Source: Ustilago trichophora
Taxonomy: Eukaryota > Basidiomycota > Ustilaginomycetes > Ustilaginales > Ustilaginaceae
Length of the DNA: 64,000 bases
Direction of reading: 5' to 3'
Assembly: GCA_900323505.1 (NCBI GenBank)
Contig: OOIN01000022.1
Coordinates: 310,001 to 374,000 of the forward strand
Made by a program: the position numbers and the translations under genes. How positions within the stretch are numbered: the first letter of the stretch is position 1; each line of letters begins with the position of its first letter. The notes beneath the pieces were generated by a model. It was given only the letters and a program-made list of their open reading frames with translations, was not told the origin of the DNA and made no database searches. Of the stretch, positions 19,466-28,399 are shown one piece after another.

Positions 19466-22207
19466 CTATACCAGCTGGGTTGGTATCATGGAGGTGTCCC
19501 CAAACAGGGCGCGAAGAATTTCAGAGTGCTGGTTCGCAAAAATGCCCGTGGTGGTTGCATTCTCTACGGCCAGGCGGAGGGTGCGCAGCGCATTCCCATT
19601 AAATGCGTTGCGGAGAGGGCACGGGTCCGTCTTGGCGTGTGATTGGCCTAGTTTGGTGCACATGGAGCACTGAGTACCATCCATGCGGGGTGGGGCTTTG
19701 CAGCGTACGGCTAGGTGCCCTAGTGCTCCACATTTATCGCAATACTCTATCGGTGTTGGGTTGAAAAACACTTGTAGCGGTTCTGTGCGGCGTATGGCGC
19801 GGTAGGGCCAGCTGCCGACTCCATAGGTGATTACTGTCTTGCCGATCATCTCTTTGGTGGCCGCGACCGACGGGAACGTTATCTTGGCCTCGAAGTCCTG
19901 TCCACTTAGTTTAGAGACCAGGACTGAGTCTGGCATGAACTCGTTGTTGGGGTGGAGGAACGCTCTTTGGACCTGGAACGGCATTGTGCAGCCCGACTCT
20001 GTGGCCGTTGCTTTGAGTGCTGATAAAGGGTGGAGTCCCGCCGTCGCTTCGGCGTAAACGTATCTCGGTGTCTTTTCAAAGTGGAGGTGTGGAAGCCAGA
20101 GGGGGAATAGGAGGCATGCAGTTGTGTAGTGCTCACGGCTGGCAAATGAGAGGCAGAGTTCGGTCTCGCCATCTTCCAGGTGTCGGTATGCGGCTCGTGA
20201 GACGATGGCGCCCTCGAAGGCAGGGTACACATAGGAAATGCCTTGTTTCCATATCGCTTCGATGGGCGCAGTATCTCCTACTGGGTTCCCCGTGGAGGTT
20301 GTTTTGCCCCTTAGGACCATGGTTTGGTCTAGCGGTATAGTGTTGCCGTTCTCGAATACTGAAAGTATGTCGATTAGCTGCGCTTGTGGCTCTCCTGGGC
20401 GATTTTCCAGCTTGACTTGAGGTCGTTTCCTTTTGCGATCCGATCCTGTGGCATGGAAGCAAAAGACGATCCAGGTCGACTTGCTTATCTCTTCTGGCGA
20501 GATGGTGAGGGGAGGTGCGATCCTGGCTCGGCACTCAAGGGTGTCGCTATCTGTCTTTAGCATGTTGCCTGTTGGGCGTGTTCCGCCTGCTGCGCGGCAC
20601 GCTAGAAGCTTGGTACCAAATCGATGACTCTTGAGTGTGGAGCACATTTCTTGTTTTATGACGTTTGAGGTGGTTACTTCCGGCGGCTGGTTGGTGATCG
20701 GGAAGGCCGCCTTATAGTATGTTTTGAACTTGTCACCAAAGCTTTGAAAGGCTAACATCGCTCCCCAGTGGTCGAAGATATACATGCCGATTAGGTTTGC
20801 CCATTCGCACAGTCGGAGGTCTTTAACTGTGAACCAACATTCTTTCTTGACTTCTCTAGGGCACTGGCCGTGGTGAATGATGTCAAAGATCCTGATTAAC
20901 GCGCTCAAAGCTGAGACCATCTGCGAGTCTGTCGCGTATCGGCAAAAGCGCATCGCTGCACAGTGTTTGCGGTGAGGGGCACGCGTGAACAGTGTGAAGG
21001 GGTGCATAGGCTGGATGTTGAATTTCTCGCTGAATCTCGTGGCAATATCCCGAATGTAGCTCGCTCCTTGCAGCTGGGTTGCGCTGCTCTTCTGTAGTTC
21101 GTTTTTGGCCCAGCTTTCGTGCTCCCCGGTAAAGAAGGCGCGGGCGGGCTTACTAGTTGTATTTCCTATCGCGATTGGGTAGACCGGGAGGGATCCCTCA
21201 GTGTATGCCTGTGCCATAAGGAGAAGTTCGCTCACCATTGCTCGTACCTTGTCTGCGTCTCTTTGAGGGACTTGAGGATCCAGGATGGGAATTGGGTCCG
21301 GCAAGGGGACGGTAAAGGTTTCAACCGACAGGCTACATCCTTCCAAGACCATATTGGCTCCCGCTCTGGCATAGGAGAGGAGGAAGCTCTGTTCGCCGCG
21401 GACCAGGGTGCAAGGCCGATCGTACTCGTGTCGGTCTGCGGCGACGGCCGGCTGCCGCGTTGCGTTGGTGGCTGATGGTTGAACCGTCGTGGGGATTTGT
21501 GCGGTGGCGAGCACTGTGCTTGTTTGATGTCCGTTGTTGGGGTTCCAGATTGTCGATGTGCTCGGCATGCGTAGGTCTGGCAGGTCGTCGGAATTGTGCG
21601 TGGACCGGAGAGGGCTGGGAGGCGTGGAGGATGTAGTTCCAGATGATACTGAGATTACCGTCTGCTCCTCGGTGGCGTTTTCGTTGCCTCCGGTGGTGTA
21701 GTTTTCTTCCTCCCCGAGAAATAGTCGTTCTGACAGGTTTGAGGGGCAAGTTGTGTCCTCTTGAGCAGGAGGGTCCCACTCGTCGTTGCTATTCACTAAG
21801 GCGAGTATCTGTGTCACTGATACCTCGTCCGAGATGAGGCGGTACACGTCCCTGTTGACCACATATATGCGGATTCCTGGGTGCTTTTGGCGAAGGTCGT
21901 TGGCCTTCCTGAGCCACGCCTCGGAGATGGTGTGAAAGACGATCCCCATACCTAGTTTTGGGTCGGGTTTCATCAATACCATCCGAGTAGCGGTGTTGTG
22001 AGTGACCATAGACGTAAGCTCGTAGAGGTCGGGTAGTGGCACCTCGATGAATCCGGTGTGGATGATTGCGTGGCGGACGCGTTGGAGAGAAGGGGCCATA
22101 TTCGACAGATGGTGCAGCGTGGAGAATTTGATGGTGTTTGTTGTTTCAGGTGGTTGAGAGGTGAACAAAGTTGCCGTATCTGTTGATGTAGCAGTTTGAT
22201 CTGGCAA
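19466..22207 (-). CDS. Retrotransposon ORF1/Gag-like protein with C-terminal CCHC knuckles
   Basis: 913 codons, uninterrupted, in the orientation opposite to the LINE ORF2. The first ~130 residues include a compact segment (RHAIIHTGFIEVPLPDLYEL, RIYVVNRDVYRLISDEVSVT). A Ser/Thr/Pro-rich linker (about 150-260) and a large central region of no recognised fold follow. Near the C-terminus is a zinc knuckle CDKCGALGHLAVRC (CX2CX4HX4C) and, shortly after, a second Cys/His cluster CSMCTKLGQSHAKTDPC. This layout is typical of nucleic-acid-binding ORF1/Gag proteins of fungal non-LTR elements; assignment rests on the knuckles and context. The N-terminal start is the first Met of the frame; a Met at residue 37 is an alternative. 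Confidence 0.7.
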   Translation of the reverse strand: MPDQTATSTDTATLFTSQPPETTNTIKFSTLHHLSNMAPSLQRVRHAIIHTGFIEVPLPDLYELTSMVTHNTATRMVLMKPDPKLGMGIVFHTISEAWLRKANDLRQKHPGIRIYVVNRDVYRLISDEVSVTQILALVNSNDEWDPPAQEDTTCPSNLSERLFLGEEENYTTGGNENATEEQTVISVSSGTTSSTPPSPLRSTHNSDDLPDLRMPSTSTIWNPNNGHQTSTVLATAQIPTTVQPSATNATRQPAVAADRHEYDRPCTLVRGEQSFLLSYARAGANMVLEGCSLSVETFTVPLPDPIPILDPQVPQRDADKVRAMVSELLLMAQAYTEGSLPVYPIAIGNTTSKPARAFFTGEHESWAKNELQKSSATQLQGASYIRDIATRFSEKFNIQPMHPFTLFTRAPHRKHCAAMRFCRYATDSQMVSALSALIRIFDIIHHGQCPREVKKECWFTVKDLRLCEWANLIGMYIFDHWGAMLAFQSFGDKFKTYYKAAFPITNQPPEVTTSNVIKQEMCSTLKSHRFGTKLLACRAAGGTRPTGNMLKTDSDTLECRARIAPPLTISPEEISKSTWIVFCFHATGSDRKRKRPQVKLENRPGEPQAQLIDILSVFENGNTIPLDQTMVLRGKTTSTGNPVGDTAPIEAIWKQGISYVYPAFEGAIVSRAAYRHLEDGETELCLSFASREHYTTACLLFPLWLPHLHFEKTPRYVYAEATAGLHPLSALKATATESGCTMPFQVQRAFLHPNNEFMPDSVLVSKLSGQDFEAKITFPSVAATKEMIGKTVITYGVGSWPYRAIRRTEPLQVFFNPTPIEYCDKCGALGHLAVRCKAPPRMDGTQCSMCTKLGQSHAKTDPCPLRNAFNGNALRTLRLAVENATTTGIFANQHSEILRALFGDTSMIPTQLV

Positions 22208-24604
22208 CTCCTGTGTGTGTGTGGATGTAGATGCTGAATGTGGTATTTGTTGCTGAACCTGTGGGTGAGGACTTGTCCTATGAGGTCTAGTGGGTTGGTG
22301 GTGTGTTGCGTGCTTGCGAGATTGGTAAGCCCTGTTTTGATGTGGGTTCGGTCCGGGTATGGGGCCTGTATCTGCCGGTGTACGGTTTGTCTATCCGATA
22401 CCTCCTTCTCTCGGGCAAGGGTGTGTGTGTGTGTCTCTTTTCTTCCATCCTCTCTACTCTCTTTGGTATCAGGCGGTGTGTGTCACGCTCACAGTCTTCA
22501 CTCGGAGGGGTGGGCTGGAGGGAATAGTAACTGAACATTAGTAGCGGAATGGGGGAAATTTCGCTAGGTGCATGTGTGGCCGGAGCCAGTTGACGTGAGA
22601 CCTGTTTGGAGAGTATCGGGCACTTTCCGCTTGACACTGCCTCCCTTCGAAAGCCAAACCGCTTCCAGAGAACAGACAAAACAGCTTAAAGTAGTACGGA
22701 AGAAGGCGAGTTAGGAATTGATCAGTCTGAGCGCGGCGAGACGACAACTTACGTCTGAATTCCGCTCGGTGGCGGGCATGGTACGGCCGAGGCGAAATAG
22801 ACTAAGATAGAACGGACCGAGCGAGTCAGGAATTGATCAATCGTAGAGTGGGGAGGTAAATACGTACATCTGAGCGCTATCTATGGGCAAGTGTGGGATG
22901 GCGTTGCTGTGTGCGGATGAGGTGCGCACAGTATTTGGAGCAGACGCGGACGGGTGTGACTATGTAAAGCCAGAAGCCCAGGCGGCGTGAGTGTAGCTCG
23001 CGGCCGCACAAAGCACACTGAAAACGGTGATTATGAGCGCGGCGGGGCATTGTATTGTTAAGAGATAGAGTGATGAGAGGTTGGGTGATGAGGGACTAGG
23101 GACGGGAATGAAACACGGTGGTATATATGCCTTTCAGGAAGAGTTCGCACGAGGGACAACTTCGTGTATGGGTGCCGAGTGTGGATGCGGAACTGACGCG
23201 GTGCGGGATATGTGCGATGCGGGATGGTTGCGATGCGGGACAGTTGCGAAGCGGGGCAGATGTAGCGAACTTAAACTTTGATGCCGTCGGGATGATAGAA
23301 CCTTGGACGATGTGGTGGTTGCTAGGGGGTGGCCGTGTCCGGGCGGAGGCGCTGCGTGGTGCCGTCGGGTCGAAGAGGCATAGGACGATGGGATGAGAGT
23401 AGCCGTGGCCGGCCGGAGTCGCTGACGGTGTCATTGTAGCTCCTCAAGGCTGGCAACGATGCGAGGGGCGGACACACTGGGTGGCTACCGCACACCAGGT
23501 GAAAGGCCTTCGAGCGTTTCGTGAGGGACTTCATCATCGTCTGTAGTCGATGCAGTCCGAGTCCAGCGACTCTTGTGTTTGCCGTATAGATGGAGGTCGG
23601 TAGTCAGGTCGTATCGCAGGTAGCGCTTTTGGATGTGAACTTCAGCTTTGCTCGCTCGGAGGCGAGTTTTGAGGTTGTTGGTACCGCGTTCGACGCTTGG
23701 GCGTAAAGCCTCCTCGTCAGTTCCAATAAGATCGGCGTGCCTGAATTGAGAGGAGCTGCGAAGGCATTGCGAGGGAGTAGGGAACATTGCGGCTGCCTCG
23801 TGGGCTTGCACTGCTTAAGCGGTGTTGTCGCAGAGCGTCTCGACAGCACCCCCCGGGCGTAATGGGTTGAAAGATGTGAATCTCCTCAGGCTCGATGCGA
23901 CGGAGAAGGCCACTGTTGGAGGCAGGAGTATTAGTGGCAGGGGCCGAGGGGCTTACTGTGCGGTTCTCGGAGGCGCATGCTTTGGCAAGCGTCTTGAGAA
24001 GTTCTGTTCAGCATTGTTCCTGTTGCACCATCCCTTCTCGTTGCCGTTGTTCCTGTCTAGCCAGGTAGGCCGGAATCCAGGCTAGAGGGTCTGCAGCGTG
24101 GCCTCATGAAGGCAGCGTCGGCGTGATTAACATGCCAGGCGTTGGAAAGGATGGATGGACGGATGTATGCGGTGTTCTATGTGTATGGACTATATGCGCC
24201 ACCGCAGGTCGAGAACAGCGTAGTCGAGGTCGATGTACTCGACTGCAGGAAGCTAAGGAGGCTGTTGAGCCTTACGATGTGGTTGTCGGGACGGACTGTA
24301 AGATGCAGATTTTGTACGCATAGGAGTTGTCAATGTTCCCCTCCGCGTTCTATATACGCAGTGGTGGGCGAGAGGAGAAGTAGCTGGACGTTCGGATCTG
24401 ATTGAGCGGTGGTCGGCTGGATACATATGTGGCTGGGGCCGGGTCTCGTGCAGCCGATCTGGGGGGGATCGGGCATGTTAGTGTGGCAGGTTTATTTCTC
24501 TTACTGCTTCGTCTTTTCCGGTGTAGGTTCGGCTGCTTATTTGATATTTGTCTCGCCTATGTCGGCCGACTTATACTTATGTTGTCCTACTCCCGAGGAA
24601 CGAC

Positions 24605-24606
<2 letters not shown>
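22208..24606. other. Non-coding part of TE block upstream of the minus-strand Gag-like gene
   Basis: 2.4 kb without a convincing ORF on either strand. It is probably the 5' region of the minus-strand unit plus other TE debris. It contains a TG microsatellite (about 22424-22437), a two-copy repeat (22697-22875), and a GCGATGCGGGA-type short repeat (about 23210-23255). I see no missing 5' part of the broken ELO gene here. Confidence 0.55.
22697..22875. repeat. Two-copy degenerate repeat, period ~115 bp
   Basis: The word GCGAGTYAGGAATTGATCA occurs at about 22707-22725 and 22821-22839. Each is followed about 40 bases later by ACGTCTGAA.. or ACATCTGAG.. words. The copies are diverged. Confidence 0.6.

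Positions 24607-24641
<35 letters not shown>
24607..24641 (-). repeat. 35-nt poly(A) tract (minus strand), 3' end of an ORF1-only element
   Basis: Run of 35 T on the given strand. On the minus strand it follows GGATAT and lies about 250 bases downstream of the ORF1 stop codon, as expected for the tail of a retrotransposed transcript. Confidence 0.8.
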
Positions 24642-24644
<3 letters not shown>

Positions 24645-24888
24645 TCCTTTGGCTGCTGTGGCTACATTAATAATATTAGTCGGGCTCCGCTTTTCGCCTT
24701 AGGCGAATTGGTGACGATGCTTGCCTCCTTTATGCTCAGACTCAGACTTCAGTACATTCTCAGGCTCAGGCGCATTTTTTTTGAAGCTCTTCAACATGGA
24801 TCTCGCTACATTCGATTCTGATCTACCCTACCATCTCTGTCTCTGTTTGCGAAAATAGGCTGGGGGTTCCAAGTTTTATCTCAGCCCT

Positions 24889-27009
24889 CTATCGACTCCG
24901 TCGACAGTGGCCGTGTAGGTGTCCGTTTTCATTATTAGCCCTACATATCAGGCAGAATTTCGGACGGCCTTTGTACTTGAGTTCTATCTCCCTGTCCTCC
25001 ACTTCTATGAAGCCTTTCATCATCGTCGCGTTGTCGAAGGGGCCTCTGAACTTGACTAGGACGAACGCGATGCCCGTGAACTCGTTGCCATCTTTGAGCC
25101 ACCACATGCCCTTGATCTCGAGGAAAGTAAAGATGGTCAGGAAGGCGGTAAGTAGCTCGGCCGGGTCGGCGCTGACGCTTAGACCTGTGGCTCTGATGAA
25201 TAGTTCATTCCTCTCCAGAGGCGCACCCGATCTCCAGAGTTTGAGAGGTCTGCCCCCATAATCTAATTTCGCTTCCCTGACCTTCTTCATATGTTCTTTG
25301 CTGGTGAATCGGATGTCTATGTAAATCGACCGGTCGATCGTTGTTGGTCGCTCGACGATGAAGTCTTGCTGCTCTGGACTCGTGCCGAGCAGGGAGTTTA
25401 TCTGTGCTGAGATCTCCCGTCGGAATTCGCGAACCATGGCAGCTGGAATCTGACTTCCATGAAAGCGAAAGCGGTGAGTCCAGGCGGCGATGTTGAATGT
25501 ACGCCCAGGGTCCGGAAGGTCTTCAAAGGGGAAATCGATGGCTGGTTGACGAGGGTAAACTTGGACCGGCGTGTACGTGATTCGTTCGGCTGGTTTGGAT
25601 TTGGGTGGTTGACCGAGTGCCCTGGTTTGCATTGTGCGTGCAGTGATGGCTTCCAGGCGGCGGGACATGTCATCGTCGATGACTGGCGTGGTAGTGCCTG
25701 CCCCCTGTGCTACGGTCTCGGCCTCTTGTGACGTCTCCAGGCTCACACCCCCTGCGCTACCGGATGCGTGAATCACTGTATTCCTGGTCTCTCGTTGGGG
25801 TGTGGTCTCTCTCTCCGAGCTAGAAATCACCGATGCATCGTCCTCGGATGGGGCAAGGTCGGCCTCCTCTGCCGCTGACAGTAGGTTGCCATAAACTTTG
25901 GAGGCTGCGGCTGCCTCTTCTCTGGCTCCGTCTGCCTTCCTTCGCGAGATCCTGGCTTCCTCAGCGGCCTGCAGCGCAACCTGATCTTGTTTGCGTGCGC
26001 TTTCGAAGGCGCTGGTCTCCTCTGCCGTCGCCGGATCGCTTGCATTCGTCCGTTCGCGGAGGCTACGAATCTCAGCGGCTAGGTTGGCCTTGTGTCTGGC
26101 TTCCTTGTCCGCTTCTTCCGCTTTGGCTGAGGCCGCCAGCGATAATGCGTGGGCCTTTGCCGCCTCGTGGAGGAGCGCTGCCGACTTAGCGTCCGCCGCG
26201 GTCACAACGGCGTGCCTGTTGGCGCTCGCCATGCTTCTGTCGGCGTTCCTCGTGAGCAACGTTGCCACTTTTACTGCCTCGGCGGTTTCGTCTGAGGGGG
26301 CATTGTTGTGTGCGAGGTTGGCTTTGTTGAGGTTGCCCTTGGCTGTGGTGGCACTGGCTTTGGCTTCCTCGACTTCGGCCGCGCTTTTTTCGGCTCTTGC
26401 GGCCGCCTCGATGGCGTGGACTGCCGTGTCTGCGACCTCGAAGGCTGCTCTGGCCAGGCTGCTTTTGAGTCTTGCGGTACCCTCTGCCGCTTTTGCGTTG
26501 GCCAGGATTTCGAGCGCCGAGGCTCTCTGTTCCTCTGTCTCTGCGGTGTCGACTTGCATCAATGCTGTCTCCACCGCTTCATGGGCGGTTTCCGCATCCG
26601 TGGCAGTCGTCTTGAGGTTCGATCTGGCTTTGTCGAGGGAGGCGAGAGCCGCAGATTTGGCGGTCTTCTTGTCGATGGAGGGCACTCCGTCGGTGGCCTT
26701 GTCTGAGCTGCTGACATGGTCGAGACTGGTTTGCTCGTGGTCGACTTCCATGTCCTCATCGGACGATTCTTCCTCCATCTCAATGTCTTCCTCTTCGGCG
26801 GCGGTAGGGTTGTCGCCGTCAGTTGTGACTTCGACTGTCTTGTTCTTGGATCTCTTCCTTTTCTTGAGGGAACGCATCTCCTTGCCAGTGCCTTCTTTGC
26901 GGAGGCGGAGGCGATCAGCTCGAGGCGAGGCGGTTGCCGTCTCCTTCGTTCTCATCGCTGCTGGTCCCGATGAGGCGTCTGGATCGTTGGTTCTCTGGGC
27001 TGGCGTCAT
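24889..27009 (-). CDS. LINE ORF1-like protein: Ala-rich helical region, RRM-like fold, zinc knuckle
   Basis: 706 residues from the ATG at 27009 (start MTPAQRTNDPD); the frame is open to 27192 but the added part is basic low-complexity. Order: basic N-terminus with KKRKRSKNK; acidic stretch (EEEDIEMEEESSDEDMEVD); about 300 residues rich in Ala, Glu and Lys without helix breakers, likely a long coiled coil; then an RRM-like module (ELFIRATGLSVS ... EFTGIAFVLVKFRGP); and at the very C-terminus CLICRANNENGHLHGHC (CX2CX7HX4C). RRM plus terminal knuckle is the usual nucleic-acid-binding end of LINE ORF1 proteins, which coat the RNA. No ORF2 follows. Its antisense strand also carries a 356-codon frame, an artefact of the Ala-rich codons. 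Confidence 0.75.
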   Translation of the reverse strand: MTPAQRTNDPDASSGPAAMRTKETATASPRADRLRLRKEGTGKEMRSLKKRKRSKNKTVEVTTDGDNPTAAEEEDIEMEEESSDEDMEVDHEQTSLDHVSSSDKATDGVPSIDKKTAKSAALASLDKARSNLKTTATDAETAHEAVETALMQVDTAETEEQRASALEILANAKAAEGTARLKSSLARAAFEVADTAVHAIEAAARAEKSAAEVEEAKASATTAKGNLNKANLAHNNAPSDETAEAVKVATLLTRNADRSMASANRHAVVTAADAKSAALLHEAAKAHALSLAASAKAEEADKEARHKANLAAEIRSLRERTNASDPATAEETSAFESARKQDQVALQAAEEARISRRKADGAREEAAAASKVYGNLLSAAEEADLAPSEDDASVISSSERETTPQRETRNTVIHASGSAGGVSLETSQEAETVAQGAGTTTPVIDDDMSRRLEAITARTMQTRALGQPPKSKPAERITYTPVQVYPRQPAIDFPFEDLPDPGRTFNIAAWTHRFRFHGSQIPAAMVREFRREISAQINSLLGTSPEQQDFIVERPTTIDRSIYIDIRFTSKEHMKKVREAKLDYGGRPLKLWRSGAPLERNELFIRATGLSVSADPAELLTAFLTIFTFLEIKGMWWLKDGNEFTGIAFVLVKFRGPFDNATMMKGFIEVEDREIELKYKGRPKFCLICRANNENGHLHGHCRRSR

Positions 27010-27270
27010 CCTGCTTTGGGATTTGGCGTGTTGGGCGTGGCGAGTTGTTGTGAGCGTATGACGAGCTATGTAATCAACGGGGCGATATTTCAGTTTTTGT
27101 GAGAGGAGTTTTGTTTTAAGGGGCGGTAGGGAGGGAACGGATTTCCTTTCGTTTCCCCGTCTCCTGTATCTCTTTACTCCTCTCCCTCTCACGAATTCTC
27201 ACTCTCTTTGAACAGGAAAAGCTTTTATTACTTGTTAGTCTTTCTGCGTGGGTTTACTGGCTAGGGGAAG

Positions 27271-27520
27271 CGGCTCCGAATCCAATGCCGCAGTTTGTGG
27301 GCATGGTGGGGGAAAGTATTAGGTCTAGGCTGCCTTTCAGGTGGGGCCTGGGGCCGGGGCGGTGGGCTTCGAATCGAGGGGCCGTCGTTGACGGAGGAAG
27401 GGGGCGACAGCCCCGACGCCTGTTGGCGCCTGGTAAGGCATATGGAAAAAAGGGGGCGGTTGCCCCGGCGTTTGGCACGCCCGGTGAGGTATTGGGTGTT
27501 TGTCGAGTGCTGTTGCGACT
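27271..27520. repeat. GC-rich hairpin tandem repeat next to the ELO stop codon
   Basis: Two ~52-bp units start at about 27400 and 27452. Each has a GGGGGCGRYWGCCCC-type palindrome followed by CGMCG and a GGCACGCCCGG- or GGCGCCTGG-like word. The block runs to within a few bases of the elongase stop codon and looks TE-derived. Confidence 0.6.
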
Positions 27521-28399
27521 TCAGTAGACTTTGCCATTAGGCTTTCCGGCTGCTGTGCTCCTTCCGCTCCTTCTTTCCGTAGGGTAAGTCCTTCGGTAGA
27601 ACGTGATGAAGAGGAAGAGATAGCTAGTGAGGCATACCACTCCTGAGACCGCAGCGTGTTCCTTTCCTGCGCACGGTCCCTTGTGCGGTATGCTGGGGAA
27701 GTAGGTGGCTGCCACGTGATTCCACGATGCATAGTAGACGACCGCCAGGTCAATAATGAACTGCCCAATCTGAGCGGTGGTGACTGATTTCTTCCAAGGG
27801 CATCGGATCTTGAGGGAAGTCAGGGCGTAGTAGAAGTACATGAGGACGTGAACTGCGAGGTTGAGGCAGATGACGACCCACGAGACGGAAGTCTTACCGT
27901 GGAGCTGGGAGAAGCAGAGAATGGCGGTGGCAGAGTGGTGGTAGACGTGGAGGAAGGCCAAGGGTTTCTTCTTGAGAACGAGGAAGACCGTGTCGATAAG
28001 CTCCCAGAACTTGAAGTAGTAGTTGATCATGTAGTATGTCTCGAGCTTCATAGTCCAAGCACCCTCACCGCAGATACCGTAGTAGAAACCGTTGCGTCGA
28101 ACGATGGGGATGATCTCCTCGAGCATCAGTGCCAGCAGCAGACCGGAACCAAAAGTGAGTGCCAAGTTGTGGAGCAAGAAGGGAAGCTTGATGCTAGTGG
28201 TAAAAGGAGCGCGGTTCTTCATGAGCTCGCGACCACCAAAGATGACGGCGAGATAGGTGATGACGGCAGCGACCAGCGCAGGAATCGTCGAGATGGGAGA
28301 CTTGCCAGGAATCCATGCGAGGAGATGGACGGGAATCTGATGCTTGATTTGTTGTGGAATGACCGCCACGACGGCGTCGTAGATTAGGCTCGAGACCAT
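27521..28399 (-). CDS. ELO-family very-long-chain fatty acid elongase, intact copy
   Basis: ER membrane condensing enzyme (3-ketoacyl-CoA synthase) that extends fatty acyl-CoAs with malonyl-CoA. 292 residues, one exon. Several membrane helices are visible: residues about 38-55, 74-100, then 160-190 and 225-270. Family motifs in order are FWELIDTVFLVLKKKPLAFL (131-150), the catalytic histidine box HVYHH (151-155), VHVLMYFYYAL, and CAGKEHAAVSG / CLTSYLFLF near the end. No dilysine ER-retention tail is visible (ends NGKVY). The Elo2/Elo3 type is suggested by the HVYHHSAT form. Its 3' end directly abuts TE-like repeats, and a diverged 3' fragment of a related gene lies about 14 kb away on the same strand. 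Confidence 0.92.
   Translation of the reverse strand: MVSSLIYDAVVAVIPQQIKHQIPVHLLAWIPGKSPISTIPALVAAVITYLAVIFGGRELMKNRAPFTTSIKLPFLLHNLALTFGSGLLLALMLEEIIPIVRRNGFYYGICGEGAWTMKLETYYMINYYFKFWELIDTVFLVLKKKPLAFLHVYHHSATAILCFSQLHGKTSVSWVVICLNLAVHVLMYFYYALTSLKIRCPWKKSVTTAQIGQFIIDLAVVYYASWNHVAATYFPSIPHKGPCAGKEHAAVSGVVCLTSYLFLFITFYRRTYPTERRSGRSTAAGKPNGKVY

Larger units (their letters stand above)
24607..27270 (-). mobile_element. ORF1-only non-LTR element (half-LINE) with poly(A)
   Basis: Minus-strand unit with leader, ORF1-like gene (27009-24889), ~250-bp 3' UTR and 35-nt poly(A). There is no reverse transcriptase between ORF1 and the tail, so it cannot mobilise itself. The organisation resembles ORF1-only LINE derivatives such as mammalian HAL1. 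The 5' limit is approximate. Confidence 0.65.
13601..27520. mobile_element. Composite non-LTR retrotransposon block
   Basis: About 14 kb with no host gene. It holds three long uninterrupted retrotransposon ORFs: plus-strand ORF2 at 14278-18978, and minus-strand ORF1-like genes at 19466-22207 and 24889-27009. Two minus-strand poly(A) tails (13601-13634 and 24607-24641) mark two separate minus-strand insertions. The plus-strand ORF2 unit has no visible poly(A) of its own and may be nested inside the left minus-strand insertion, between its coding part and its tail. I could not find convincing target-site duplications by eye at any boundary. Right edge is placed at the ELO stop codon because TE-like GC-rich repeats run up to it. 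Confidence 0.75.

Noticed and set aside
13635..22207. Twin-priming inversion as the origin of the opposed ORF1 and ORF2
   Set aside because: Twin priming inverts the 5' part and gives a head-to-head order; here the two ORFs are tail-to-tail.
13590..24606. Target-site duplications around the LINE insertions
   Set aside because: I compared the flanks of the poly(A) tracts with candidate 5' ends by eye and found no convincing direct repeat.
25991..27061. 356-codon plus-strand ORF rich in Ala, Ser and Leu
   Set aside because: It mirrors the Ala/Glu-rich codons of the minus-strand ORF1 gene; no domain is visible.
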